Source: Incurvaria masculella (taxonomy: Eukaryota; Arthropoda; Insecta; Lepidoptera; Incurvariidae). Taken from it: a stretch of 64,000 nt of DNA. Within the stretch, counting starts at the first letter, position 1, and each line of letters opens with the position of its first letter. Shown here piece by piece: positions 33,701 to 43,990 of this stretch. The stretch is from assembly GCA_946894095.1 (NCBI GenBank), contig OX335651.1:21040501-21104500 (forward strand), in the 5' to 3' direction. The notes beneath the pieces are model-generated. The model saw nothing but the letters and a program-made list of their open reading frames with translations, had not been told where the DNA came from and made no database searches. Made by a program: the position numbers and the translations under genes.

Positions 33701-34148
33701 TAACATCATTTGTTATACACTGTTATACACTCCGTCAGTGTATAAAAACATTTTGTTGGGTGTAATTTGTGTGTAATGGTCTATGCGTTATTATTCTAAG
33801 GGTCCATTATCCTTTTTTGAAAAAACCCCAGTTTGACAAAAAATAACCTATTATTATTGTTTCTGGCTAGGTTCATGGATCAGTATCGCGCTCTTACAAA
33901 TTATCCATCCGACAGTATGCAGGTCTCGTTTTACTACGTGACACCTGGCATGGCCCCCGATTATCTCATGAAGAATTTGTATGCAGTGATTGCAAGTTTT
34001 GCGTTACAATATTTGTGTTGTTGAAAAACGAAACAGCCATCACACGCTACAAAATGGCGAACGAGTCATACGAAATCTGTTATGCAATTATTCGGATGCA
34101 ACACATTAATTTATTTTAATGTTTCTATTTTGGAATACAAATTATATA

Positions 34149-35261
34149 ATAAAATATTTTTAAATAAAAAAAGGACCGCCTTCAAAAAAACCGGAACTAA
34201 AAAGCAAAAAATAATTGGTTACTTTTAATTAATGTACGTCAAGCTATTTTAACACTAACTAATTATGTACAATTTCTTAATTTTTAAACATCTTTTGAAG
34301 TCGGTGCCTTGGGTAGAGTTCGCTCCGCACGCCGTTGACCGAACAGACACAATTTCAGCCTAACACACCCGAAGTCTACGAGAGCGTAAACAACCTGAGT
34401 CAGCAATGATTGGTCCACAGAGCATTTTAAGCGACTGCCTTAACTGGACTGACTTAACTGGAGATGTAGCGTTGGTTTACGTGCAAGCTGATATCGATGC
34501 AGCGCAGCGTACTGAAATTGGGTTTCAACGATTATTAGTACTTTCGGCTTTATAAAGGCGTGCACTGGTGGAGGAGTACGTTGTGGATTAGTGCTTCCTA
34601 CGACATCATTGTCTGAACGAGACGATTTCTGCTGAAATTGGTGAGATATGCACAATCGTTTTGACACGTAGTTGAGGGCAGACCCCTCAAAGTCGCTACC
34701 TATTGTTTTCTGTTCTTTTTTATTTGTATTTTTGTTTTGTGTTATATAGGTATTTAGGTAGAATAAAAAGTACAAGCAATACCTACCTAAATATTTACCA
34801 TGTAAGTGGTAGTTTTTGTTTGTTTGTATGTTTAGTTGTAGGGTTTTCTTGAAAATATTTTGTTTTTACTCTTTTAGGTATTTAGTTTAAGTATAAGGCA
34901 TATTTCAATTACAAAGTACTTGCCTAAATACCTACTTACATACGTTTTTTCGACCTGTTTGTTTATTTAATTTTTGTTTTTGTGCTTTGTTTAAGTAGGT
35001 AAATGTATGTAGCTACCTAGGTATTTTTCTTTCTTAGCCATGGGTGATATTAATCTAACTACTTACAGCTCTTACAAAACGTCTACCCAAGGCACCGACT
35101 TCAAAAGATGTTTAAAAATTAAGAAATTGTACATAATTAGTTATTGTTAAAATAGCTTGTCGTACATTAATTAAAATTAACCAATTATTGTTATTATTTT
35201 TATTATTATTAGTTCCGGTTTTTTTGAAGGCGGTCCTTTTTTATTTAAAAATATTTTATTT
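34149..35261. mobile_element. Element with ~170-bp terminal inverted repeats (foldback-type)
   Basis: The left arm 34149-34317 (AAATAAAAAAAGGACCGCC to TCGGTGCCTTGGGTAGA) is repeated inverted at 35082-35261. The arms are highly similar but carry small differences, including a short ATT-repeat expansion in the right arm near 35190. The 0.76-kb spacer holds no transposase. Long arms with a non-coding spacer suggest a foldback or long-TIR MITE; the superfamily is unknown to me. Confidence 0.8.
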
Positions 35262-35469
35262 TTTACTTTTTAGTGGTGGCGTAACTTTTTGACTCAAGGT
35301 GGGCGAGCCGTCCTTTTTAACTTCACATACAAAGTGTAAAGAAGATCATGCGCACCTCACTATCCCATGCGAACCCTCTAAACTGTTACTAAACCCGACA
35401 ATGAACGAGCATTAGCAGAAATGAAACCATTGAGAAATCTCATTTCTGACGAAAGGTACCTATCTGGAT

Positions 35470-35585
35470 TCATGAGTTCACGATTCATGAGATAGAGCGC
35501 TGTGACAGACGGAAGGACGGACGGACAGCGGAAGTTTAGTAACAGGGTTCCGTTGGTACCCTTTGGGTACGGAACCCTAACAAGG
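35470..35585 (+). mobile_element. Dispersed repeat E, 3' fragment (copy 4)
   Basis: From the GACAGACGGAAGGACGG run to TTTGGGTACGGAACCCTAAC it equals the right third of repeat E copies. Confidence 0.65.
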
Positions 35586-35639
35586 CAAAACAACGAATGC
35601 CCGTAGTCTGTTTCTTGCGTAAGTGTTGTATGAAAATGT

Positions 35640-36215
35640 GTACATATCGGCCTCGTTTATCCCCTTAACAGTTGAATTTTGTAAACTCCATTGTAAGCGA
35701 GCCTTTTCGTCGTAAAAAGAAGTCACTGAAAATTTTAAGTTTTCACCTAAATATGTTCATTTTGACCTGTTTTACCTCCCTAATAGTAGAATTTCCAATA
35801 ATATTGTCTTTATGAGCATTCCCATCTAAAACAAACCCTAATCTGACATTTCTAGGTTCAGCGGCTCTAGAGATAGAAATGTGTACAATTTGCCCTCTTT
35901 TACCCCCCTTGAATACCCCAAGAGTTGCATTAAAAAAAAAACCTCTCATACTGAGCAATCTCACCCTAAAAGAAAACTACTGTAACTAAAAAAACACATT
36001 TCTGGGTTCACGGGCTTAAGAAATTCGATGTTTGTTATAGTTAAGTACCAAACTACTGAACCGATTTTGATTAAAAAAAATGGGACCAACTAGAAAGTGT
36101 ACCCTTTCGAACAAAAAAAGAATTTTCCAAATCGGTCCAGGGGTCTTCGAGTAATCGGTGAACATACACAAAAAAAAAAGATTCCGACGAATTGAGAACC
36201 TCCTCCTTTTTTGAA
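35640..36215. repeat. Diverged tandem-like array with dispersed-repeat tail
   Basis: Degenerate units of roughly 120-140 bp share CCCCTTAACAGTTGAATTT-like, GAAAATTTTAAGTTT and TAGGTTCAGCGG motifs; the same motifs fill 55550-56500. The end (36100-36215, CGAATTGAGAACCTCCTCC) is a repeat tail that I know as common in Lepidoptera. Confidence 0.5.
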
Positions 36216-36369
36216 GTCGGTTAAAAATAAAGGATATCGTTTAACTGTTTACAACATTATTCACATTGTTCATGTTTTTGATAAAGTTGTGATGCATGAT
36301 TGGATGAGACAGTTACTTGGTAAGTAAGGAACAAGAAGGATAGAACACAAATCAACAAGTATCACACTG

Positions 36370-36530
36370 AGGGCCGAGTGCACGAAAGGACAAAAAATCA
36401 AAATCAACGTCAGCGTCTGATCAAACACGTCACTTTGTGTGGACAGTATGGAAGGAACTCTATGCGGATTACTAAAAGTGACGTGTTTGAACATTGATTA
36501 ACACGGCCGTCTCTTCGTGCAACCGGGGCT
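36370..36530. mobile_element. 161-bp MITE, copy 2
   Basis: Same length as 19104-19264 and nearly the same sequence, including both imperfect inverted ends AGGGCCGAGTGCACGAA and TTCGTGCAACCGGGGCT. Confidence 0.65.
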
Positions 36531-36699
36531 AACTACGCGCAACAAAAGTGTTTTGAGCTCAATTTGCTTAGCATTCGGGGATATTAAACACGTCCTTGTC
36601 GCGCCTAGAGAGAGTCCACATGACTTTTCATGATTTTCCACGGAAACACTGCACTTTTGAGATGGCGTCCGCTTTGCAAAGAATGTATCTATTCTGCAC

Positions 36700-36935
36700 C
36701 TTAAGGCGGCCCTTTAAGGCGGGACGTAATCATTCGCGGGCACGGTAGAAAACCGTGCTGTTGCGCTCTGGGACCTTCTTTGTTTCAAAGAAAAATACAG
36801 GATCCGTGATGAGGAGGATGCAACATGTCCTCAAAGCAGACAATGCGAATAGTGTTTGATTTGGTCAAATGTACGAAAATTTTAATTACAAATCGACTTA
36901 CAGCTAAAAGTAAATCACGACCGCTGTAGTCAAAA
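36700..36935 (+). mobile_element. TTAA-type MITE family, end fragment
   Basis: TTCGCGGGCACGGTA.AAAACCGTGCTGTTGCGCTCTGGGACC, interrupted by a base, and the following AAATCGACTTACAGCTAAAAG match the end of the complete element at 57588-58129 (minus there). Only one end is present. Confidence 0.55.
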
Positions 36936-37231
36936 ATTAAACAAATACCAAATGGGGGAAATAAATTTATTGGATATGAAAATAGGTTAATTAATGAGAC
37001 ATAAATGAATACATAAATAATCATCCAATTTTCCACTACAAAGCAATTTGGTAGACGCCATTACTACGCTGCATGTCCTCGCTGTAGCCAGTCCAACCCT
37101 GACATTCGCCTGAACTGACTTCGCCTGAACATTCTTTTAGTTTAGATTCCAAATTTTTAACAAAAAAAAATGTATCCGTACTCCAAATACCTTACGTCTC
37201 GATCGCAAAAGCAACGAATTCGTAATTTACT

Positions 37232-37770
37232 TTAATTTTCGAATTTTAATCTTGCAGCAGTTTCTGCTGCTGCTCCTGACGTGCGAGCAGTCGAACTAAC
37301 ATATGAGGCCGCCAATGTATCCACGCATGTGGCGTCCCACACCAGAGCCCTGCCTTTGTCCCATGGAATTATGGTCATGCCACCTGTTCTCTTTCCATCA
37401 ATTGATTCATGATATTTACCTTTAAAGAAGCTGTGTAGGCCTATAATTAACATGTACACACTAATTTGTTATTTTTAGTAGTGAAACTATGAAACTGTTT
37501 TGTGTATAATGTTGTTGGCATACCAAATAAATAAAATAAAATAAAAACAAAATCATCCGTACTCAGGCCCACCGGCTCTAATAATGATGGAATATTTGCA
37601 GAAGAAAGTGCTATTTTTATTAACTGGTTAAGGGTTGCATGACGTGAAAATCTGCCGGGACATTTCAAGCAACTTAATCCATGGCGTCCTTTGGTATCGA
37701 CCATAATACCGCAACTGCACTTATGCGACAGTCACATGTCGCAACCAAGGCGAAGAGCGATGACAATTTT
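37232..37770 (-). pseudogene. Reverse-transcriptase-type element, C-terminal part
   Basis: The minus strand encodes [18 protein letters not shown], then [29 protein letters not shown] and DKGRALVWDATCVDTLAASYV. I remember this pattern (Cys-Gly…HGLSC…SAGR..RH..IN…EP.GL…WD.TC.DT.A) from the C-terminal end of a reverse-transcriptase-bearing element family in many invertebrate genomes. One frameshift separates two parts near 37450. The upstream part of the same element lies at 39403-39850, split off by the nested insertions. Confidence 0.6.
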
Positions 37771-37935
37771 TGGGTAATTATTATCCAAAAAACCGGCCAA
37801 GTACGAGTCGCACTCGCACACGAAGGATTCCGTACCATCGTACAATATTTAACACAAAAAAATCACGTTTTTTTTATGGGGGCCCCGTTTTGTTTTTTTC
37901 ATTTCACCTATTGTTATTGTTATAGCGGCTAAATA

Positions 37936-39219
37936 TTGGTTGGGGAAAAAGTTTCTTCGCATTTTTTAAGAAAATTCAAAACATTTTTTAATATGGTTTA
38001 TTTACATTTAACTAAAGTATGTAGGTACCATTTTGTTCGATAACTTTTTGCCATCTTGTAGGTAGGGACATGATCCCATTGCTATATAAATATTGGGACT
38101 TCTGATCAATATACCGCGACAAGTGGTTTTGGCAGTCCTCTCGTGATGTTAACCTGACACTGCCTAAAGAATTCTGAAGAGACCTAAACAGGTGGAAATC
38201 TGAAGGTGCAAGGTCAGGACTATACGGCGGATGCATTAACACCTCCCAGCCAAACTCTCTTAGTTTTTGCTGAGTGGCTAAAGATGTGTGAGGTCTAGTG
38301 TTATCATGATGAAAAACCACACCCCTTCTGTTGATTAATTCCGGCCGCTTTCTCTCAACTTCTTGCTTTAATCTCATCAGTTGTTCGCAGTAGAGTTCAG
38401 AATCGATGGTCCTGCCTGGTGGTAACAGCTCATAATGAATAATGCCCTTCCAATCCCACCACACACACAGCATCACCTTGTTGCGAGTTAACCCGGGTTT
38501 CGCCACAGTCTGTGAAGCTTGACCGGCCTTTGACCACGACCTTTTTCGCACGTTCTTGTCGTACGTGATCCACTTTTCATCACCAGTTATCAGCTTCTTC
38601 AAAAATGGTTCGGTTTCATTACGTCGTAATAAAGAATCACAAATGAGTACACGGTTCATTAGGTTTCTTTCAGTGAGCTCGTGAGGTACCCAAATATCGA
38701 GCTTTTTTGTGTACCCAGTTTTTTTCAAATGCGCCAAAACTGTTTTGTGGTCAATTCCTAGTTCTTCAGCTACGTCGTAACTACTGATATGCCGATCTTG
38801 CTCCACTTTTTCAAAAATGGCATCCATTTTATCCGTAATAGGGCGACCAGAGCGACGTGCATCTTTGACATCAAAATTTCCGGATTGAAAACGCTTAAAT
38901 CAAATTTGTGCTACTCTCACAGACACTGCACTAGGTCCATAAACATCGCAAATTTTTTTCGCGGCTTGCGTTGCATTTTTACCTTTTTTGTAGTAAAATT
39001 TTAAAATGTATCGAATTTCTTCATTAGATTCACTCATTTTGACAGTACGAAAAACAAATGAGAATCACACATTTTCCTAATTTGAATTTGGAATTATGTT
39101 CTTTAAAATTTAAACTTTCAATGATACCAAAACCAGCCAGATACAAATAGTATAGCCAAAGAGATTTTATTACAAGTTCATACATACTATAATGCGAAAA
39201 GACTTTTTCCCCGACCTAT
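37936..39219 (-). mobile_element. Full-length mariner transposon (one stop codon visible)
   Basis: A 1284-bp element flanked by TA on both sides, with about 28-bp imperfect inverted ends (TTGGTTGGGGAAAAAGTTTC and, inverted, ATAGGTCGGGGAAAAAGTCT). TA target duplication, length and transposase identify a mariner. Motifs WVPHEL and YSPDLAPSDFHLF place it near the mariner/cecropia-type lineages. Confidence 0.9.
38012..39037 (-). pseudogene. Mariner transposase with a premature stop
   Basis: Reading from ATG at 39037 the frame runs 341 codons to a stop at 38012, the normal mariner length. The N-terminus has a helix-turn-helix region; catalytic residues are present (ITGDEKW first Asp, HHDNTRPHT second Asp, YSPDLAPSDFHLF third Asp, the DD34D arrangement). 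The one visible lesion is TGA near 38899, just before FKRFQSGNFDVKD, where the family has Trp, a single G-to-A change. It would cut-and-paste DNA at TA sites in the nucleus if intact. Expressed as seen, it is inactive unless translation restarts at the in-frame ATG at 38827, which would lose the DNA-binding domain. Confidence 0.88.
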
Positions 39220-39402
39220 TAAATACATACTCTGTGAACATTTCAGCTGCCTACCTATTACGGTTCATGAGATACAGCCCTGTGACAGACGGACGGAGGG
39301 ACGTACGGAGGGACGGACGGAGGGACGGACGGACGGACGGACGGACAGCTTACGCTTAGTAATAGGGTTCCGTTTTCACCCTTTGGGTACGGAACCCTAA
39401 AA

Positions 39403-39850
39403 AGTACCGGTGTGCGATGATGGTATAGCCTCGGGTATGGCGTGAAGCCATGCACCAGACTCTGGTGTAGACACTGCGCGGATAAGCGCCTGTTCTACAA
39501 TTGAGTCGGAGTTTAATAGTTCGTTGTGCAATCGTTCAACAACGGATGCATCCCAAAGGTTTGGCGAGGAAGCCTTTCCAAGCATTTAAGGCTTTGTTCA
39601 AATGGCAAATAACATTATCGTCACTATTTGTGGTTAATAGGGCTGTGACATGCTGAAGCCAAAAATGCTGGTATTGCTGTCAGTAAACCGGCGCGCCATA
39701 TGGAAATGCAGCAAGCGTAGGAGACTCAAAGTTAGTTCTAAAATACTTAATTTGTTTTCATGAAAATCAGGCGTTGCCTCCATGCCAAGCGGTGCGCCTA
39801 ATAAACATACATTGCTAAGATCAGTTATCTTAATATCTGGCAAAACATCT
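39403..39850 (-). pseudogene. Reverse-transcriptase-type element, part upstream of the nested insertion
   Basis: The minus strand encodes DIKITDLSNVCLLGAPLGME, then ENKLSILELTLSLLRLL and, after a frame change, DSIVEQALIRAVSTPESGAWLHAIPE. This order (LLGSPLG…, then SGAWLHALP) precedes the C-terminal Cys-rich block in the same element family, which here continues at 37770-37232. Degenerate. Confidence 0.5.
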
Positions 39851-39852
39851 TT

Positions 39853-40085
39853 AAGGTGGCCCTTCCCGGCGGGACTAACTCATTCGCGGGCACGGTACAA
39901 AACCGTGCTATTGCTCTCTGGGACCTTCTCTGTTTCAAAGAAAAGACAGGCTCCGTGATGAGGAGGATGCAACATGCCCACAAAGCATACATGCGTATTG
40001 TGTTTGTTTTGGTAATATTCACAAAAAAATTTATTACAAAACGACTTTTAGCTAAAAGTAAACCACGATCGCTGTAGACAAAAAT
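39853..40085 (+). mobile_element. TTAA-type MITE family, end fragment
   Basis: TTTAAGGTGGCCCTTCCCGG, ATTCGCGGGCACGGTACAAA and GCTCTGGGACCTTCTCTG match the right end of the element at 57588-58129 in inverted order. Confidence 0.55.
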
Positions 40086-40130
40086 CTTACAAAAATCAAA
40101 TTGATTATACATCTTCATAAAACAAGCTAT

Positions 40131-40228
40131 GTGATATGTATGAACGGGAAGCCAACGAAATGAAACACAAGTGACACGGAGTAGCGATGGCAGTGCACTG
40201 AATATAATTGCCTACCCGCATACATACA
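40131..40228 (-). repeat. ~95-bp LTR-end-like repeat, left copy
   Basis: Nearly identical to 43683-43784 (one clear difference, AATATAATT versus AATATCATT). The pair brackets the gypsy remnant at 42132-43629, and the right copy ends a few bases before a TGGCGACGATCGCG primer-binding-like sequence, so these may be truncated LTRs. Confidence 0.5.
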
Positions 40229-40318
40229 TACTATCCCTTCACCCTAATTTCTAGCTCATGCAAAACATCAACAATAATCAATCAACAATTCTTAACCTAT
40301 TTTACAATTTATAGTTTA

Positions 40319-41557
40319 CTAGCGGCCCGCTCCGGCTTCGCACGGGTATAAAATATATAGCCTATGTCACTTACTGAAAAAATGATTAACATCGATCCAT
40401 TAGTTTTGATTTATTCATTACTGCCCGTGGCCCGCACGCGTTAAATTTGGAGTAAAACAATTCCCCTTTCCTTATACCATGAGTATTTCCTGCTATCTTT
40501 GGAATATCTAAATTCATACACTACATTTTTACATATTTACTTTTTAAATTTTTACCTATTTATTTTATTTTTACAGCAATTAATATATTACAGAATGTCA
40601 TTATATACAACGTTCACAGCTTTATTGTCATTAGACAATACAAACATGTTTTCTCTAGAGGTTACTCTTGAAAGAACGACATACAGTTGGCCATGTGAAA
40701 AACAGTCAACGCTCAAATCTAAACCTGCAACGTTGAAGGTTTGACCCTGCGATTTATTAATGGTCATTGTAATTTTTAAATCTGTAATATCTTCGAAAAT
40801 ATTTATTTATTTAAACCATATGCTGTAACGGGCCATTTAGATCCATATTAAATCAACAATTTATTTAAGGTATCTAATTGGATAAGAATTAATGCTTTAT
40901 TGGTTAAAATCGCTTCGAAAATTAGCCATTATTTGTCGTAAAAAGTAAATGACAAAAAAATGTTGTTGTGGGATATCCATAAGAGATAGACATATACCAT
41001 CGCGGAGTTTTCTGTAGACCTTTTCAATGTGTACAATACTTAGTACGTTATTTTGACAAATCTCGTAGGGTTCAGCCTGCGTTTGCAAAGTAAGCGGAAA
41101 AATGTTTTTTTAAGCTATTGCATAGCTTCTATCGAGGGCCTTGAGCGCGGGGACCGAATCCAGAAATTCCGTAACGAAAAAAAACCTCACGCTCCCCACT
41201 GCAACGGGCGATGCCGGTAGTGGTACTTCACACCAGGTGGAGCGGGGCCGGGGGCGGCGGCGGGAGCGGCGGCGGGGGTGGGCCGGCATAAGTTGATACA
41301 AAATGCTATGCAATAGCTTTACCGCGGCAGTCCCCGAGTGCCACGCGTCTTTTTTTATGACATCACATTGGAAACCTCAAAAATAACAGTATTTCTCCAC
41401 TATTTAATGGATGTTATTATACATATAAACCTTCCTCTTTAATCACTCTATCTATTAAAAAAAACCGCATCAAAATCCGTTGCGTAGTTTTAAAGATTTA
41501 AGCGAACATGGGGATATAGGGACAGAGAAAGCGACTTTGTTTTATACTATGTAGTGA
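40319..41557 (-). mobile_element. Helitron with both canonical ends
   Basis: On the minus strand it reads A|TCACTACATAGTA at the start and ends with a GC-rich hairpin (CCCGTGCGAAGCCGGAGCGGG) split by a short loop, then CCGCTAG|T. This satisfies all Helitron rules: 5' TC, 3' hairpin and CTAG, insertion between A and T, no target duplication. 1239 bp, with a GC-rich patch at 41220-41290 bracketed by inverted AGCTATTGCATAGC. The C-terminal end of the helicase is retained. Confidence 0.85.
40588..40767 (-). pseudogene. Helitron helicase, C-terminal fragment
   Basis: A 59-residue open frame begins MTINKSQGQTFNVAGLDL and continues CFSHGQLYVVLSRVTSRENMFVL before the stop at 40590-40588. This is motif VI region and tail of PIF1-type Helitron helicase (INKSQGQT… HGQLYVALSR). 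The frame upstream is short, so the Rep and remaining helicase domains have been deleted. The retained part is intact, suggesting a recent internal deletion. Confidence 0.85.
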
Positions 41558-41589
41558 TGCGTTTGCGCGGTCTGCGTCTAATCGGCGAG

Positions 41590-42060
41590 GTTTGCGGAGG
41601 AGACGACGCAGCCGCATCTACAGAGCGCGTCCGCGGCCGTCGCGGACGAGCGGCGGCGGCGACGGCGGCGGAGGCGGTGTCGCGCGACGTGGCCTAGCGT
41701 GGCTCGCGAAGCCGCGAGGCTTCTGCACTCTTCTCATCCGCCGCACACCCTTTCTCGCGGTCTTGAACTTCATCCTCTGCGTCACCGTATAAGGAGTGAT
41801 TATGGTTACCATCGTCAGAGATTACTTCGATGGCATCCAGCTCCTCATCCGCACTTGCACCTCGTCTTTTTTTGTCTTACCTTGGCTATTTCTTCGCACT
41901 CCGTCCTGCACCCTCCGCGGTCGGCGGCGGCGGTGGAGGCGGCGGTGGAGGCGGCGGTGGAGGCGGCGGCGGCGGCGGCAGCGGCAGCGGCAGCGGCAGC
42001 GGCGGTGGCGGCAGCGGCGGCGGCGGCGGGGACAGAGGCAGCGGCGGCGGCGGCACCATG
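41590..42060. repeat. GC-rich island with GGC/GGT triplet repeat
   Basis: From 41926 to about 42055 the sequence is almost purely GGC/GGT/GCA triplets, readable as poly-Gly, poly-Ala or poly-Arg depending on phase. 41590-41700 is also GC-rich. No evidence favours any one frame, so I treat it as a simple-sequence island. Confidence 0.6.
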
Positions 42061-42131
42061 TCTGCCCCAACCGAGCTCGATGATCCTCCTACCTCCGTTC
42101 TTCCCTTAAACTGAAGCAATTGATCCAGATG

Positions 42132-43629
42132 TTATTTTACTGTGCCCTTTAAGGACTCTGCGTACACTAAGTAAGTGTTGGCTCCCAAAACTTTTGGTAC
42201 CACACCTTTGATCCAATTCACTTTATTATGAGTGTGATGTTTAAATAACACTAAATCACCCACTATGAATACCTTTTTCCTAGATCCACTGTGATACCTA
42301 AGCTGCAAGGACTGATTTTTCTTTACAGTTTCAGCGAGCGCTTTGGCGGCGGCGCGCGAGGACTCCGGCGGCGGCGGAACGCCACACGGTTTCAAAACGT
42401 CTAGACGGGTGCGCAGCTGACGACCAAAGAGCAGACTGGCGGGAGATTTTTCCGTCGAAGAATGCACTGAATATCGATACTGAAATAAATATTCCATCAA
42501 TTTACTTTGTAATTCTTTGTTTCATTTCCTGGCGGTTGGTCGCCGAATGGTAGGCGGCAGTCGTTATATGAGTAATAGTATTTAATTGACAGAATCTTTT
42601 AAACTCTCGAGACGTAAAAGACGTGCCATTGTCCGTCCGTATAATTAACTAATCTTATTTTACTGGGCAATAATGCCATGTTAGAAAAATATCGATTGTA
42701 TATGTTTCCCGGAATAGCAGTTACAGATGAGCCGCTATCGACTTGACAACTTATGTCATATTTTCCCGCCAATCTTACCACTTGCGTCATCGCCCCGCCA
42801 CCCATACATTGAATGTTGCAAATTTGAGCCTTACCGTCATCGGTGTCCTCGTCGGCGCCGCGCAACGTCACCAAATTATTTTTTTTATGACATACTTTGC
42901 GCAAATGACCGATCGCCCCACACTTTCGACACTTGTACTTTGCAAATCGACACCTGTCCTTTGTGTGGTTGCTGTAACCGCATATTTCGCACTTCCCCCC
43001 AACGGAGACGCGATCTCCGGCACTGTTGGTGGCGGCAGCGGCGGGTGCGCGCCGCGCCGACCCCTTGCAGACCGCTGCCGCGTCCGTCGCGGCCGTTTCC
43101 GCTGCTCCTTGACGCGCGCTGCGCACGCTCTGAGCAATGTCGATCGCCTGCGCCAACGTCAGCTGGTCGGTGCTCCTCTCGAACAGCCTGTCGCGTTCCG
43201 GTCCGGGCAGCATTCCCAGCACAAACTTGTCGCGCAGCGTCTCCTCCAGCGCACCGAACGCGCAGTGCAGCGCGAGCCCGCGCACGCGCGCAGCCCACTC
43301 CGGGAACCCTTCGCCGGTCTGCTGGCGTGCCTGGTGGAAGCTCCACCCGTCTGCGAACCCGCAACGCTTCGGCTGGAAGTGGCTATCTAGCAGCGCCGCG
43401 AGCGCGCTGAACGCGATCTTGTCGATGTCTGAGGGAATGCGAGGTCTCGTACCAATTTATACGAGCCCTCAGTGAGTGCGCTGATTAAAATCGCCTTCCT
43501 TCGTACCGCATTCTGGTCAGTCACTTCGTCGATGCCGTAAGCTACGTAGAAACTTAGTAACCGACTTTTATACACTGACCACTCTTGCGATTCGTGGTCA
43601 AACGAGTCCAGTTTCCCGAACAGAGACAT
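42132..43629 (-). mobile_element. Second Ty3/gypsy remnant: Gag-protease joined to integrase
   Basis: Minus strand: Gag begins MSLFGKLDSFD at 43629, continues after a frameshift near 43420 with RDKFVLGMLPGPERDRL, two zinc knuckles (CEICGYSNHTKDRC; CRKCGAIGHLRKVC), and a protease with CQVDSGSSVTAIP. At about 42635 the text passes directly into an integrase core (TDNGTSFTSREF…) in another frame, then the integrase C-terminus (SSTEKSPASLLFGRQLRTRL, VGDLVLFKHH). Reverse transcriptase and RNase H are missing. The short shared ACGGAC at the join suggests a microhomology deletion. Non-functional. Confidence 0.85.
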
Positions 43630-43682
43630 TTTTTTTTCTTTCCTTTAATTTTAGCACGCACAGTTCGCGATCGTCGCCATTG

Positions 43683-43784
43683 ATATGTATGAACGGGAAG
43701 CCAACGAAATGAAACACAAGTGACACGGAGTAGCGATGGCAGTGCACTGAATATCATTGCCTACCCGCATACATACATACTACT
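43683..43784 (-). repeat. ~95-bp LTR-end-like repeat, right copy
   Basis: Lies about 50 bp upstream of the Gag start of the second gypsy remnant. On the minus strand it ends CATACATATCA followed by ATGGCGACGATCGCGAAC, a plausible LTR/primer-binding-site junction. Confidence 0.5.
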
Positions 43785-43794
43785 ATGTCTGATG

Positions 43795-43990
43795 ACTAAT
43801 CTTTTTAAGATGTTTTTATTATATCGTTGAGTAATCCACCTACAAAGTTATCGTATAAAACCCGTAAAAATTCAAACTTTCGGACTTTATAACTTGAAAA
43901 CCAACACAATTTTACAATGCCAACAGTAATCAGATATCTAGTTTGATCAAATAAAGCTATTTTGAGCCAAATTTTGGATCTCTGACAAGT
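43795..43990 (-). mobile_element. TTAA-type MITE family, inner fragment
   Basis: GTCTGATGACTAATCTTTTT through AAATAAAGCTATTTTGAGCC matches, inverted, the left-inner part of the elements at 45650 and 57588. Confidence 0.5.

Larger units (their letters stand above)
37785..39402 (+). mobile_element. Dispersed repeat E, copy 3, split by a mariner
   Basis: Left part AAAAAACCGGCCAAGTACGA to GCGGCTAAA, right part AATACATACTCTGTGAACAT to GGGTACGGAACCCTAAAA. Removing 37936-39219 plus one TA restores the order seen in copy 1. It contains a long GGACGGACGG-type microsatellite at 39286-39346. Confidence 0.75.

Noticed and set aside
33833..34024. 63-residue frame with ordinary composition
   Set aside because: No recognisable motif and no splice-site or promoter context; likely chance.
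41592..42119. Gly- or Ala-rich secreted protein
   Set aside because: Triplet repeats read as poly-Gly, poly-Ala and poly-Arg in different phases; no splice or codon evidence favours one.
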